Assembly (NCBI GenBank): GCA_002368155.1
Contig: AP018180.1
Coordinates: 5,877,430-5,941,429 of the forward strand
DNA: 64,000 nt
Source of the DNA: Nostoc carneum NIES-2107
Lineage (GTDB): Bacteria > Cyanobacteriota > Cyanobacteriia > Cyanobacteriales > Nostocaceae
Direction of reading: 5' to 3'
Part shown: one piece after another, positions 8,499-18,200 of the stretch
Layout of the letters: each line of letters begins with the position of its first letter
Numbering within the stretch: the stretch's first letter is position 1
Program-made: the position numbers and the translations under genes
The notes under the pieces: generated by a model
The model's input: only the letters and a program-made list of their open reading frames with translations
What the model was told of the DNA's origin: nothing
Databases searched by the model: none

Positions 8499-8600
8499 TA
8501 TACCAATTTAAATAGTGTTTGCGGCACATCAATATATTCTAGAGGGCATGGCAATGCCATGCCCCTACCATCTGCCGCATTCTTTTTTTAAATTGGTATT
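8499..8600. repeat. MITE-like foldback element (copy 1)
   Basis: Terminal inverted repeats TACCAATTTAAA (8501-8512) and TTTAAATTGGTA (8587-8598) enclose a nested hairpin: GCGGCA/TGCCGC and a perfect 10+1+10 palindrome GGGCATGGCA-A-TGCCATGCCC (8544-8564). A diverged copy lies at 51963-52066 and half-copies at about 8709 and 28826. It has no coding capacity. Confidence 0.85.
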
Positions 8601-8631
8601 ACTTTAACTGTACTGCACCATAAGCTTTTTG

Positions 8632-8652
8632 GGATGCGTTAATAACGCATCC
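8632..8652. repeat. Perfect 10-bp palindrome with 1-nt centre
   Basis: GGATGCGTTA, A, TAACGCATCC. It lies in the 364-bp gene-free stretch 8491-8854, downstream of the foldback element and followed by a GCGATCGC octamer. No gene is visible in that stretch. Confidence 0.8.
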
Positions 8653-8854
8653 TACGAGCGATCGCCTTTTTTAATAAGCAAAAGCAGATATTGTTTTCTC
8701 ATTTGCGTAATACCAAATCAAAAAATCTTTGCGACACCTTATTTGCATTTGTATTATTTAATCAGCTAAAAGAAATCTCAAAAAATTTTGTATAAAAGTT
8801 TTTTCTAAGTCAGCCTAAGTATTGGATTATTTCCGATGTATCGTAGCGCTCTTT

Positions 8855-9124
8855 TCAATCAAGAGACCTTTTAGCAATATCTTCTATATTTACATCAAAG
8901 TGAGTCATTAATACTACAGTCCAATATAAAAGACCGCTTAATTTTTTAGTGAGTTTTTCGCGGTCTATTGGCTTGAAATCTACCAATAATTTGTCTATCA
9001 TTTCGTTAATCTCTTCAGCTTGTGTTAATACCATTCCTGCTGTGGAGGATATTTTTACTTCATAGTTATAATCACTTTCATTATTAGTTGCCTCTACTTT
9101 TTTCTGATAATCGTTTAATTGCAT
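8855..9124 (-). CDS. Small protein resembling a degenerate MazG-like nucleotide pyrophosphohydrolase
   Basis: 89 residues. The layout MQLNDYQKKVEATN ... AGMVLTQAEEINEMIDKLL ... REKLTKKLSGLLYWTVVLMT ... NIEDIAKRSL follows the MazG-like all-alpha fold, which usually has an EExxE metal motif and an ELGDVLWY helix. Here the first motif is reduced to EEINE and ELGD has become KLSG, so catalysis is doubtful. The match is by eye and moderate. No membrane segment. Isolated between two gene-poor gaps. Confidence 0.5.
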   Translation of the reverse strand: MQLNDYQKKVEATNNESDYNYEVKISSTAGMVLTQAEEINEMIDKLLVDFKPIDREKLTKKLSGLLYWTVVLMTHFDVNIEDIAKRSLD

Positions 9125-9374
9125 AGTTACTCACACCTTAGGTTAACGTAGTCAATAATAGTTGCGATTACTTAGTAATAATGATTACAGGCTTTAAAGC
9201 AGCATTATATCCTATCTAAAGAATTTACAGCATCGGCATTTGTCAGTAATTACTAGTTAGACAGGACACAACAATGTTGTGCCCGTCAGATATCCTTTGA
9301 TATAATTTCAGCCTAATTAGTTATTTACCGCTGTCAAGCTAGTCTTTTAGCGAACATTATGAGGGCAATTTATT

Positions 9375-10526
9375 TCATCCTTCCTTGATTTTGGTAAACA
9401 AAGTTTCGTATTGCTTTGTTGCTGAATCAGATAAGGGGAGCAGAAATTCGCTTTTATCGAAAACTGCAGGATTATTTACTAAAAGATTGAGCAATGGTTC
9501 CTGAATATCTGCAGCTGCAATATTTGTAGCAGTTGGCGAGTTAGTTTTGGTGAGAATCGCAATTTGTTTAGCGATCGCGGGTTGTAAACAAAAATCTATC
9601 CATCTATTTAATAAATCATCTTTGACGGCACCTTTGGGACGTACCCATAAATCTGCCCATAATGATGTTCCCGATTGGGGGATAACTGCTGCTAGTTGGG
9701 GATAACGCAATAACACTGGCGTTGCATCCTCAGACCAAGCAAGTGTTAGCCAGGTGTCACCAACAATTAAAGGTTCCAGATAGGTTCGAGAATCGTAGAA
9801 TTTAACTTGTTGATTTAATGTCCGCAGTTCTGTTTCCAAGTTTGGTACTTGGTCAAGATTTTCGGTATTGTAAGACTTGCCTAATTTCTTTAAAACTAGA
9901 CCAATTACTTCTCGTGGGTGATTGAGAAGAGAAATGTGCGATCGCAATTCCTCTCGCCACAAATCACTCCAATCTTGGGGTTTCCATCCCAATTCTTGGA
10001 ACTTCTGGCGATTATAAATCAATACTGTATTACCCCAGCGGTAAGGAGTTGCCCAAACTTTCCCTTGTGGATCAAGATTACCTTGGTTGTTGCGCGTTAC
10101 CAATTGTTTCCACTTTTCATCCACAGCCGACCATTGTTTGATTTGTCCTTGATTCAATGGTTCGACTAGGTTTTGTTGAATCGCCGCTTTCAGCCAATAA
10201 TCTCCTAATGTTACCAAGTCAGCTACAGGTGTTTTTTGGTTTTGCTGAAATGGGATAAACCGACTCCATCCTTGCTCATCGCTAGTTTTTGGCTTTTCTT
10301 GCCAACTTTGCAATTGTTTGAATAAATCTTGTATTTGATCGACAGGAGTAAACTTAGACTCTACCTGTCGCTGTAAGTTTTTCTGAAATTCATTAACTAC
10401 CTGGCCAGGTATGGAACCTTTTAATAGCTGTACTTTCAGCTGCGTCCGGTTGCTTCCACCACAGCCAATAAGTAGTTGTGAAATTGCCAGTGTACCTGTG
10501 GCTAATAAAAACGACCGTCGATCCAT
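9375..10526 (-). CDS. Extracellular solute-binding lipoprotein (PotD/PotF-like)
   Basis: 383 residues. The N-terminus MDRRSFLLATGTLAISQLLIGCGG has a twin-arginine-like RRSFLL and a lipobox (LIGC), so export and lipid anchoring at about Cys22 are likely. The remainder has periplasmic-binding features such as VADLVTLGDYWLKAAIQQNLVEPL, ATPYRWGNTVLIYNRQK and TWLTLAWSEDA, close to spermidine/putrescine or iron-type family 1 binding proteins. No permease or ATPase is adjacent, so the ligand is unknown. Confidence 0.85.
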   Translation of the reverse strand: MDRRSFLLATGTLAISQLLIGCGGSNRTQLKVQLLKGSIPGQVVNEFQKNLQRQVESKFTPVDQIQDLFKQLQSWQEKPKTSDEQGWSRFIPFQQNQKTPVADLVTLGDYWLKAAIQQNLVEPLNQGQIKQWSAVDEKWKQLVTRNNQGNLDPQGKVWATPYRWGNTVLIYNRQKFQELGWKPQDWSDLWREELRSHISLLNHPREVIGLVLKKLGKSYNTENLDQVPNLETELRTLNQQVKFYDSRTYLEPLIVGDTWLTLAWSEDATPVLLRYPQLAAVIPQSGTSLWADLWVRPKGAVKDDLLNRWIDFCLQPAIAKQIAILTKTNSPTATNIAAADIQEPLLNLLVNNPAVFDKSEFLLPLSDSATKQYETLFTKIKEG

Positions 10527-11284
10527 CGATTATAGGATATGAGATGTTGCATTATACCTATGTTAAGCATTGAAACACCAGAATTTTCACAACCTGCACT
10601 TTTGAGGGAACTCCAAAAATAAAATGTTAACAGTCAACCACAGCTTCCTGAGTTTTTCTCCTACTTTTGATAGATGTGGAAATTTGGTTGTGCTTGCTGT
10701 AATTGATATAGGCTACTGCTTTTGTACTTTTTGGTAATTAACTGAATTACGCAACTGTGCTTGCTTTCTCTGCTTTATGGTCGAATGTCATGATTTGTAG
10801 AGAATTTATTCCCCGCATATTTGATTGATATTGTCCTACAAACTCCTGACCTGAGAGAGGCGCGATCGCGCCGGGAATGGCTGACTCGGCTTTTATTATG
10901 CTCACCCCAGCAATAGCATTACATAAACTTTAGACTGTAACTCTTCTGGAAGTTACACACCTGTCTAACTAGGCTTTTTGCGTCTAAGTTCAACTAAATT
11001 TTGCTGCTAAAACCATGAGAATGGCCAGATTTGTTGTTTATTAGCCACTAAAATCTTCAATTATCTCTATTTTAGAGAATTTATCGCAAAATTAATTCCA
11101 AAAACTTTAATTTACTCAACAAAATTATGAGAGCTACTAAGGAAAATATTGAGATATATAGATAAGTAATGACTTTAGTTTCACAATCCAACAGAAGTTG
11201 GCAAAAATTAAATAATTCATAAGTATATTTAAGGTCGGCAGTAAATTGAATAACATAGAGAAAATATGCGGATTAGGGTATTAA
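10527..11284. other. 758-bp gene-free stretch
   Basis: No ORF with a credible start was found. The only clear structure is a perfect 14-bp palindrome GGCGCGATCGCGCC at 10859-10872, an extended HIP1-type site. The stretch lies between divergent genes, so promoters for both may be here, but none could be called. Confidence 0.5.
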
Positions 11285-11659
11285 ATGGAGCCATTACAAA
11301 AGCAGATCACGACTTTGAGCCATAAGCTGGATAACCTCTGCCAAGTGATTGAGGAGCTTGATGGTAAAGTGACTCAAACTCTATCAGAATGCTCTTTAGC
11401 TAAAACCCAGGCAAGAGATAATTATCCAGAAAATACCGAAGCTGTACATTATCAGTTCCGGGGGAATCTGAATTACAATCCTGAAATGGAACATAAGGAT
11501 GTATTGGCTGATGGCATTTACAGCGATATGAATCGTCAAGGAGGAGAAAAAACTATCTCCCCAGAAATTCAAATACAACGACTAACAGCACAATTAACTG
11601 CAGCTTACAATCGCATTGCAGCCTTAGAAGAACAATTACTCCGAGAAAGAATTCACTAA
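11285..11659 (+). CDS. Hypothetical protein with coiled-coil ends
   Basis: 124 residues, not recognised. Residues 1-40 (LQKQITTLSHKLDNLCQVIEE) and 95-122 (IQRLTAQLTAAYNRIAALEE) have heptad-like spacing of hydrophobic residues and probably form coiled coils. The middle is polar and likely disordered (NYPENTEAVHYQFRGNLNY). No signal peptide or membrane segment. It has no operon partner. A structural or scaffold role is possible but cannot be supported. Confidence 0.6.
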   Translation: MEPLQKQITTLSHKLDNLCQVIEELDGKVTQTLSECSLAKTQARDNYPENTEAVHYQFRGNLNYNPEMEHKDVLADGIYSDMNRQGGEKTISPEIQIQRLTAQLTAAYNRIAALEEQLLRERIH

Positions 11660-11860
11660 TTTGTCCAACAATTTTAGATTTTAGATTGACCCCATGCCTT
11701 CTAGGGGTTTTAAATTTTGGATGTTTATTTTTTTCCCAAATCAATCAGTAGCTTGTAGCTTAAATATTAACGATTTCAGTCCAAAGTTTTCCATTTAAAA
11801 TCTAAAATTAGGTGATTTTTGTAACCTGATAACCAGTCACTTGCTGAGTCTTGAGATCCG

Positions 11861-13024
11861 CTATTGTTGATTGAATCTGCTCAATCTCTCAATTTGTTTT
11901 TCGATGGCTTCCAAAAGTTGGTTTTGCTGCCAATCTAGACTAAGATGAGCAGCGATCGCAGCTCCTCCAGCGCCCATACCTTCTTTAACAAAGCCCCGTT
12001 CGTAAGCCTGGAGTTGGGGATAACAAGAATCAGTAAAATTCAGTTGTGTAGCTAGTAAGGGTGGGGTTTCTCCACCCTTCATTATGTCTTGTTTCCCTAA
12101 ACTGAGGGCTAATTCCACCGTCCCCCCAGTGGGATCTTCTGCTACCCAACGCGTTGTACCTACTACTACTTCTTCGGGTTGCCAAGATAAATTATAAGCT
12201 TGGGCGATCGCATTCATCAGCGCATAAACAGCTAGCATTTGCGTTCCACCAGCCAGCAACACACCACAACTGCGACTAGCTGCGATCGCCATTCCCGCCA
12301 CTACCACTTGCATCGGATCGCCAACAGATGCGATCAGTTCTAAAGGATCTACTTGGGATTGGTAATTGGTAATTGCGGATTGGGGATTGGTTGCTCTTTG
12401 TCTCATTTTCTCTAAACCTGCTTGTACCAAGGCCGATTTTTGGTCATGGTTACAAATAGGATGGCTGCTGTTGACCTTGCCCTCTGCTGGTATGCCTAAG
12501 CCAGTTAAAATTGCTAAGGCGGTAGTTGTGCCACCAACCACACATTCCCCTAATACTAAATATCCATCTTGATTAGCAGCCAGTTTATTACCCCAAAGCA
12601 ATCCTTGTTCTAGCAAGTGCTTGACTGTTGCTAATTCCATCGCGTTACCTTGACTTAAACACCTAGCAGGAAAGCCACCCAAATCGATTGTTGGTACTGC
12701 TGGGGTGTATGGTAGTCCAGCATTAAACAAATAAACAGGAGTTTTCAGCGCTTCCACCACAGCACGAGAAATTAGCACAGGCGACGCGCCAGCCGCTAGT
12801 GGTGGTAGAGGATATTTGGCTTGGTGTTCAGCACCATAGTAGAGAAATTCTGCATCAGCACAAGCCGTATACTTCCTATCTTCCGGAGTCTTTCCCGCCG
12901 CAGAAATCCCTGGAATCAAACCAGTTTCTGTAAATCCTAAAATACAAGCAAACACAGGTAAGCGATCGCGATACTTAGCAATCCAAGCTTCCCCCTGTGC
13001 TATTTGAGTATAAATACTAATCAT
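11861..13024 (-). CDS. CobT-like nicotinate-nucleotide-dependent phosphoribosyltransferase
   Basis: 387 residues from the ATG at 13024 (MISIYTQIAQGEAWIAKY); a TTG 12 bp upstream is less likely. The family used for lower-ligand activation in cyanobacteria shows here as GECVVGGTTTALAILTGLG, GDPMQVVVAGMAIAAS and a C-terminal YERGFVKEGMGAGGAAIAAH. The gene carries two in-frame intrusions of intergenic-type repeat: residues about 210-226 (TNPQSAITNYQSQ) and about 314-324 (IMKGGETPPLL). It probably still functions because both lie at loop-like positions, but this is inference. Confidence 0.85.
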   Translation of the reverse strand: MISIYTQIAQGEAWIAKYRDRLPVFACILGFTETGLIPGISAAGKTPEDRKYTACADAEFLYYGAEHQAKYPLPPLAAGASPVLISRAVVEALKTPVYLFNAGLPYTPAVPTIDLGGFPARCLSQGNAMELATVKHLLEQGLLWGNKLAANQDGYLVLGECVVGGTTTALAILTGLGIPAEGKVNSSHPICNHDQKSALVQAGLEKMRQRATNPQSAITNYQSQVDPLELIASVGDPMQVVVAGMAIAASRSCGVLLAGGTQMLAVYALMNAIAQAYNLSWQPEEVVVGTTRWVAEDPTGGTVELALSLGKQDIMKGGETPPLLATQLNFTDSCYPQLQAYERGFVKEGMGAGGAAIAAHLSLDWQQNQLLEAIEKQIERLSRFNQQ

Positions 13025-13161
13025 TGGAAGGGTCAAAGGTCAAGGGTCAAAGGTCAAGGGTGAATGCTACTAAGTTTAGGTTTCTAATATTTGTGCGATT
13101 CGGTACACAGTTCAATTACTATAAATCTGGACTCTGGACTTTTGACTTTTGACTCTTGTAC

Positions 13162-13181
13162 AGACGCGATTAATCGCGTCT
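13162..13181. repeat. 20-bp palindrome, GACGCGATTAATCGCGTC family (copy A)
   Basis: A perfect palindrome centred on ATTAAT, embedded in a TTGACTTTTGACT-type repeat between the CobT-like and DUF2232 genes. The same core with the same flanks recurs at 27994-28013, and the same core at 31112-31131. A variant lies at 48146-48169. Confidence 0.9.
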
Positions 13182-13197
13182 CTGCAACTTTTGACTT

Positions 13198-13965
13198 TTA
13201 TTCATAATCCATCAAAACTTGTACCCAGCGAGGCGGACGGGGGATAGGATTTCCCAGACGATCCAATAACAGCCATGCTCCTATGTGGACTACAAACAAG
13301 TAGATAAAATTGTTGAACATAATCAAAGCGATCGCTCCGATTTGAATCCACAATGTACTAGGGTTGATTAATAAGCCCAGCTTCAGGAATATCCACTCTA
13401 ATAGTTCTGTTACTTGGTTAATTGCATAAATCCATAGGTCTTCACCGGATAGCACTGACAGAAACCATACCCGAAAAAAAGCCCCTAAAGTGCCTAGTAA
13501 CATACCCAAGGTAATAGAAACTATCCAAGGAACACGGCGATTCCATGCACTACCTAACAGCACACCCATAAAACCATAGGGCATCACATACAGCAAACTG
13601 CGAACAGGGCCCATTAACACCCCTAGCAGCAAGCCAGATGTAACTGCTGCCATCCAAGCAGCGCGTCGCCCCCAACGCAGGTAGACTAGAGCGATCGGTA
13701 CCGGAAAAAATATTTTTAATACCGGGCCCAAAGGAAAATAAAAATTAATAAACCAAATCAAACTCGCAGTACTAGCCAAAAAAGCTGTTTCCACCATCCT
13801 TAAAGGTGCATCTACCTTTAATTGGGGAGGTTGCAGCGTGCTTTGATTGTCAAACTTGAGCGAATTGCCTTGTTTGTCTGACCGATTTTGCGGGGTTTGA
13901 GATTCAGGCGATGAACCTGATTCTGGCTCATCTGGCAGAGAATCTAAAATGCTCATATTTGACAA
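13198..13965 (-). CDS. DUF2232 integral membrane protein
   Basis: 255 residues. The first ~55 are polar and probably disordered (SGSSPESQTPQNRSDKQGNS). About six hydrophobic segments follow, for example TASLIWFINFYFPLGPVLKIF, MAAVTSGLLLGVLMGPV, WIVSITLGMLLGTLGAFF and LIMFNNFIYLFVVHIGAWLLL. The pattern matches the DUF2232 membrane family. Function unknown. It starts 4 bp after the end of the Crp-family gene on the same strand, so the two are probably one operon. Confidence 0.8.
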   Translation of the reverse strand: MSNMSILDSLPDEPESGSSPESQTPQNRSDKQGNSLKFDNQSTLQPPQLKVDAPLRMVETAFLASTASLIWFINFYFPLGPVLKIFFPVPIALVYLRWGRRAAWMAAVTSGLLLGVLMGPVRSLLYVMPYGFMGVLLGSAWNRRVPWIVSITLGMLLGTLGAFFRVWFLSVLSGEDLWIYAINQVTELLEWIFLKLGLLINPSTLWIQIGAIALIMFNNFIYLFVVHIGAWLLLDRLGNPIPRPPRWVQVLMDYE

Positions 13966-13969
13966 GTAT

Positions 13970-14668
13970 TTAAACGATCATTCTTTCCAAGGCAGTCAAA
14001 TCAGGAATACAAATAATATCTTGATCCCGTTTAATCAAGCCTTTCTTTTCTAGCCTTGTCAAGACTCGTGTCACTGTTTCTCTTGCCAACCCACTTAAAC
14101 TGCTGAGTTCTCGATGTGGCAAATTAGGAATTTCTGTGCCTGTTTGTGCCTTTTTTCCCTGTCCTTCCGCCAAAAACAGCAAAGTATCAGCCACCCGTGA
14201 TTGGCTATCAGATTCCCGCAAGCGCAGTCTGCGATTGACTTGTCGCAAACGCCGCGCCATCAGTTGAGCTAATCGCATTCCTGCCATAGGCTCTGTTTGA
14301 AGTAACTTGACAAAGTCCTGTGATGGCATACTCCCAATGACAGTAGGCGTGAGGGTAATGACATCAGTAGAGCGAGGTACTTCATCTAGCGCCGCCATTT
14401 CCCCAAACAGTTCACCTTTGCCAATAATATTTAATGTTACTTCTTTGCCTTCTAAATTGTAGGTACGAATTTTGACCCAACCATCAACAATAAAGTATAC
14501 TGAACCACCCCAATCATTTTCCAGTAAAATCACTTGATTGGGTGGATGAGTACGGGTCACAAAATGAGTGAGGGCTGTTTCCACAACCAATTCTGGTAGC
14601 CCTTGAAAAAAGGGAGTCGAGAGCATCCAGGGATTGGCAGGTGTTTGCAGACTAAATCGGTCTTCCAT
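13970..14668 (-). CDS. Crp/Fnr-family transcriptional regulator
   Basis: 232 residues. An N-terminal cyclic-nucleotide-binding-type beta-roll (VILLENDWGGSVYFIVDGWV, IGKGELFGEMAALDEVPRST) is followed by the dimer helix and a C-terminal winged helix with HRELSSLSGLARETVTRVLT as the recognition region. There is no cysteine set for an Fnr-type Fe-S cluster at the N-terminus. The effector is unknown. It is not obviously NtcA, which has a different effector loop. The downstream DUF2232 gene is likely co-transcribed. Confidence 0.88.
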   Translation of the reverse strand: MEDRFSLQTPANPWMLSTPFFQGLPELVVETALTHFVTRTHPPNQVILLENDWGGSVYFIVDGWVKIRTYNLEGKEVTLNIIGKGELFGEMAALDEVPRSTDVITLTPTVIGSMPSQDFVKLLQTEPMAGMRLAQLMARRLRQVNRRLRLRESDSQSRVADTLLFLAEGQGKKAQTGTEIPNLPHRELSSLSGLARETVTRVLTRLEKKGLIKRDQDIICIPDLTALERMIV

Positions 14669-15294
14669 TACAACATCTGAATTACATATTTATTAAATAA
14701 AGCTGTTGGATACACAACAAACGACAGTGCTATCTTTAAGCCTAAGCTATCAGAACAAAGCACTTTACAAAAATAAAACTAAACTATGTTACACAAGAAA
14801 GCGACCCAAGAGTTGTTTTTTTAGTATCTAAAAACCTCAGGGAGTGTAGAAACGCCTCCTAAAGTTATTCTTTATGGGTAAACGCGATCGCCAACTCTTG
14901 ACTTCCTAACCTCAGTAGACACATTAATGATACTCAAGGTAGTTAATTTTTGCTAACCTTATACTCTTAACTTAACTGTTTGGGGAGTGGGTACTGGGGA
15001 TTGGGGATTGGGGATTTGGGATTGGGGACTGGGGACAAGGGGAAAATAACTAATTACCAATTACCGATTACCTATTACCAATTACCATGCCCAATGCCCC
15101 ATGCCCTATGCCCAATATCAATTTCTGCCCAAGGTCTATTGACGATAGCTTAAATTCCCATAATCTATAACATAAACATAATTGCACTTAGAAGTGCGAT
15201 CGGGAGATTGGCAAAACGCCAACCCGCGTAGCTTCAATAATTGTAAATTTATTTGCTTAAAAATTGACAGAAAGTTCTACCTAAGGTATATACA
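14669..15294. other. 626-bp intergenic region with heptamer repeats
   Basis: No gene seen. A GGGGATTGGGGATTTGG-type run (about 14981-15040) is followed by AATTACCAATTACCGATTACC and ATGCCCAATGCCCC-type runs (about 15050-15115). The 180 bp next to 15295 is free of these repeats and probably holds the promoter of the large downstream gene. Confidence 0.7.
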
Positions 15295-18200
15295 GTGACT
15301 TCTCGCGCAGATGAAATTCAAAGACTAATTGCAGATATTGACAATTTACTTGCCAGTAATGGTAAGCGCCTGTCTAAACTCCTGTCTAGTCAGGCGCAGG
15401 AGCCAAAAGAGGTTTTAGACCGAGTTCGCGATTTTCTGGTGAAACTGGGAGAAAGTGAGGTTTTGACGAGTGATAGTCAAAACCAACCCGCACAACAAAA
15501 ACCGCGATCGCCTTTGTTAGCAAAATTTGTCGATCAAAATCTTCAGCAAGCTTCACAGCCAGCAGGTGAGGAACAGAGTACAACTCTGGGGCAAAATTTA
15601 AATAGTGAAATCAAAGCTTTACTTCAGCCGTTACAAGCAGAATTAGCAACTTTGTTGCAAGAGCGAGCCACGCTAGTGCAAGAAATTAGACAATTAGAGC
15701 AAAGGCGGCTACATAGCTATTCCCTGACTCAGCAGTTAGCAACTCAAGAACAGATCATTAAAGAATTTATGCAGATGCTTGGCAGTCGCCTCACGCCTGC
15801 TTTCACCTCACAGTTAACACAGAGTTTAGCAAATACTCCTGGTTCCAATGTTGCTAATGATACCGTTTCTGAAACCGCAGCAGCGACACCCCAACCTTTC
15901 TTACAATCCTCTGGGCAAATAGAGCAGTTAACTAGGCTAGGTCAGGAATTCGACCAACGTTTATTATCACTAGATGGCACTTTAAATATCGTTTTTGAGG
16001 CATTACAGCGCAATATTCGCACCTACCATGAATCCCTATCGCAAGCCCTGACAAGAATGCACGCCCAAGGGTTGCAAGGTGAACAAGTCATGGTGAGCTT
16101 TGTGAATAATTTGACGCAGTATTTACAAGAATTTCCCCAACAGCCAGCATCTTTATCCACACCCAGGGAAGAAGTAATTCCAGCAACCCTAGAGTCAGAT
16201 GAAACTAAGGTTGAATTAGTCAATCAACCATTAGTAAATTTACCAACGCCAGCAGAAAATACTGCACCTGCAGATGACTTGGATGCAATGCTGTTGGAAC
16301 TGATTGCAGATGCTTCATCCTCTTTTGAGGCTCCTGATGCTGCAACACCTACTACATTACAGTCAGATAGTTCTCCAGCAGATGAAGTAGATAAACTTTA
16401 TGCCAGTTTGTTTGGTAAGAAAAATGAGACTCAGCCTGTTGCAGAAATAGAGCCGAACCAAGTTGTTAGTAATGAACTGTCGCCACCCGAAGCTGTTTTG
16501 CCAGTATTATCTACTGAGCCAGCGGAATCTGTAGATTTTGGTGTAGAAGCGCCAAACAATCTGGAATTAGAGCCAACAGAAATTACTGTTGCAGAAGCAA
16601 GTCAAGAGACTTTACCCGCAGTCGAAAACTTACCACCACCACCCACAGATTTATTTTCCCAAGAATGGGAAACTTTATTTTTTGACGAAACTCCACTAAC
16701 AACGCCAGCCGCCGCAGTTACAACCACAACCGAGGTTGCAGCTAATCAAACTAACACTGATACAATTACATCCCTCACCGAGTTGTTAGTTGAATTAGGC
16801 GATCGCGAAGAAGCGATCGCAGTTTCATCTCCACCAGCTGATGTCTCAACTGCAACAACAGTAATCACTCCTAGCTCCAGAACAGAAGTTGAAAATCACG
16901 ATGAGCACCCAGAAAACTCTTCAGATAGCTACATTCCAGCTTCGCCACGAGAAAACTTGCTTTCTCTAGAGACAGCAGCTACCATGCCAGATATTTCCTT
17001 GGATGATGAGCAGTTGCAGCTATTGGATCAAGATTTGGCAAACTTTGATGGATTGCTCAATTCTCAGTCACCGCTAATCACCAGTTGGGTAAATCGCAGC
17101 AATCAAGCCCAACAACAGCAAACTCAGGAAACTGCACCTCAGGAACCAGCAGAGAATCTGTCTCCCAATGCTTTGAATCAGACAGCAGCGCCTCAAATTA
17201 CTCCCACTTCCTTTCCACAGCCAGAAGCTGAGTTAGACTTTAGCCCCATTATCGAAAAAAAAAAGGAAGAGACAACTACAGCAACTTCTTCCTTGTCTGG
17301 TGCGCCCAGCCTCAATCAGCCAGAACCTGCACCGCAAAATACTCCAGACTCGAACTGGTATCTAGGAATTGATTTTGGCACAACAGGTATTTCCGCCGCA
17401 CTTTTGGATCGCTCTACCTATGTTGTGTATCCTATTTACTGGTCAGCAGAAAATCCAGCAGGCGGTAGTGCTTTCCAACAATCGTTTCGGTTACCAGCAG
17501 AAGTTTATTTACCTACTGCTTCTGAGCAAACAGCAGCCGCATCACCACAGCCAGATGCCAAATTAAAAAGCACACTGTATTCCGCACAGTTGAAGCCTTA
17601 TTTACAAGTAGCCATTCCCTACAAGAGTGCTAGGCAAAAATGGGAACCCGTGCTGCAATTTAATGAATTTTCTGCGGGGCCTTTAGTTTGGGTAGTGCGA
17701 TCGCTCGCTAAACTCCTCTTAACGCTCAAGTCGGATCGCCAAAGTACGACTCAAGGTTTAACTGCAACAGCGATAGGTATAAAAGAGCCAGCTTTCCACA
17801 ACATTATTAATAATATTGCAGGTGTCATCTGTACTTGCCCATCTAGTTGGTCAGAACAATATCGCTTTAATTTGCGAGAAGCTTTACTCAATAGCAAATT
17901 AGTCAAACATCCACAGCAAGTCTTTTTTGTTGAAGAAGCGATCGCAAGTCTTTTGAGTGTACTCGATGCTGGTAACGGTGAAGCGGTACAGTTAAGCCAT
18001 AGTCAAGGTTTACGTTCTGTACACAGCAACGAACAACCCTTAGTTGGCGATACCCTAGCCATCAATATTGGGGCTACCGCCACAGAAATGGCATTAGTTG
18101 ATTTACCAGAAAACTTATCGCAATTTGCCCATAATGACTTCATGCTGCATAGCTTTGCTTATGCAGGTAAGGGCATTGAGCAGGATATTATCTGTCAACT

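Noticed and set aside
13970-14668. Assigning the Crp/Fnr gene as ntcA
   Set aside because: General fold fits, but effector-loop and recognition-helix residues do not look like NtcA, and the operon with DUF2232 is not an NtcA context I know.
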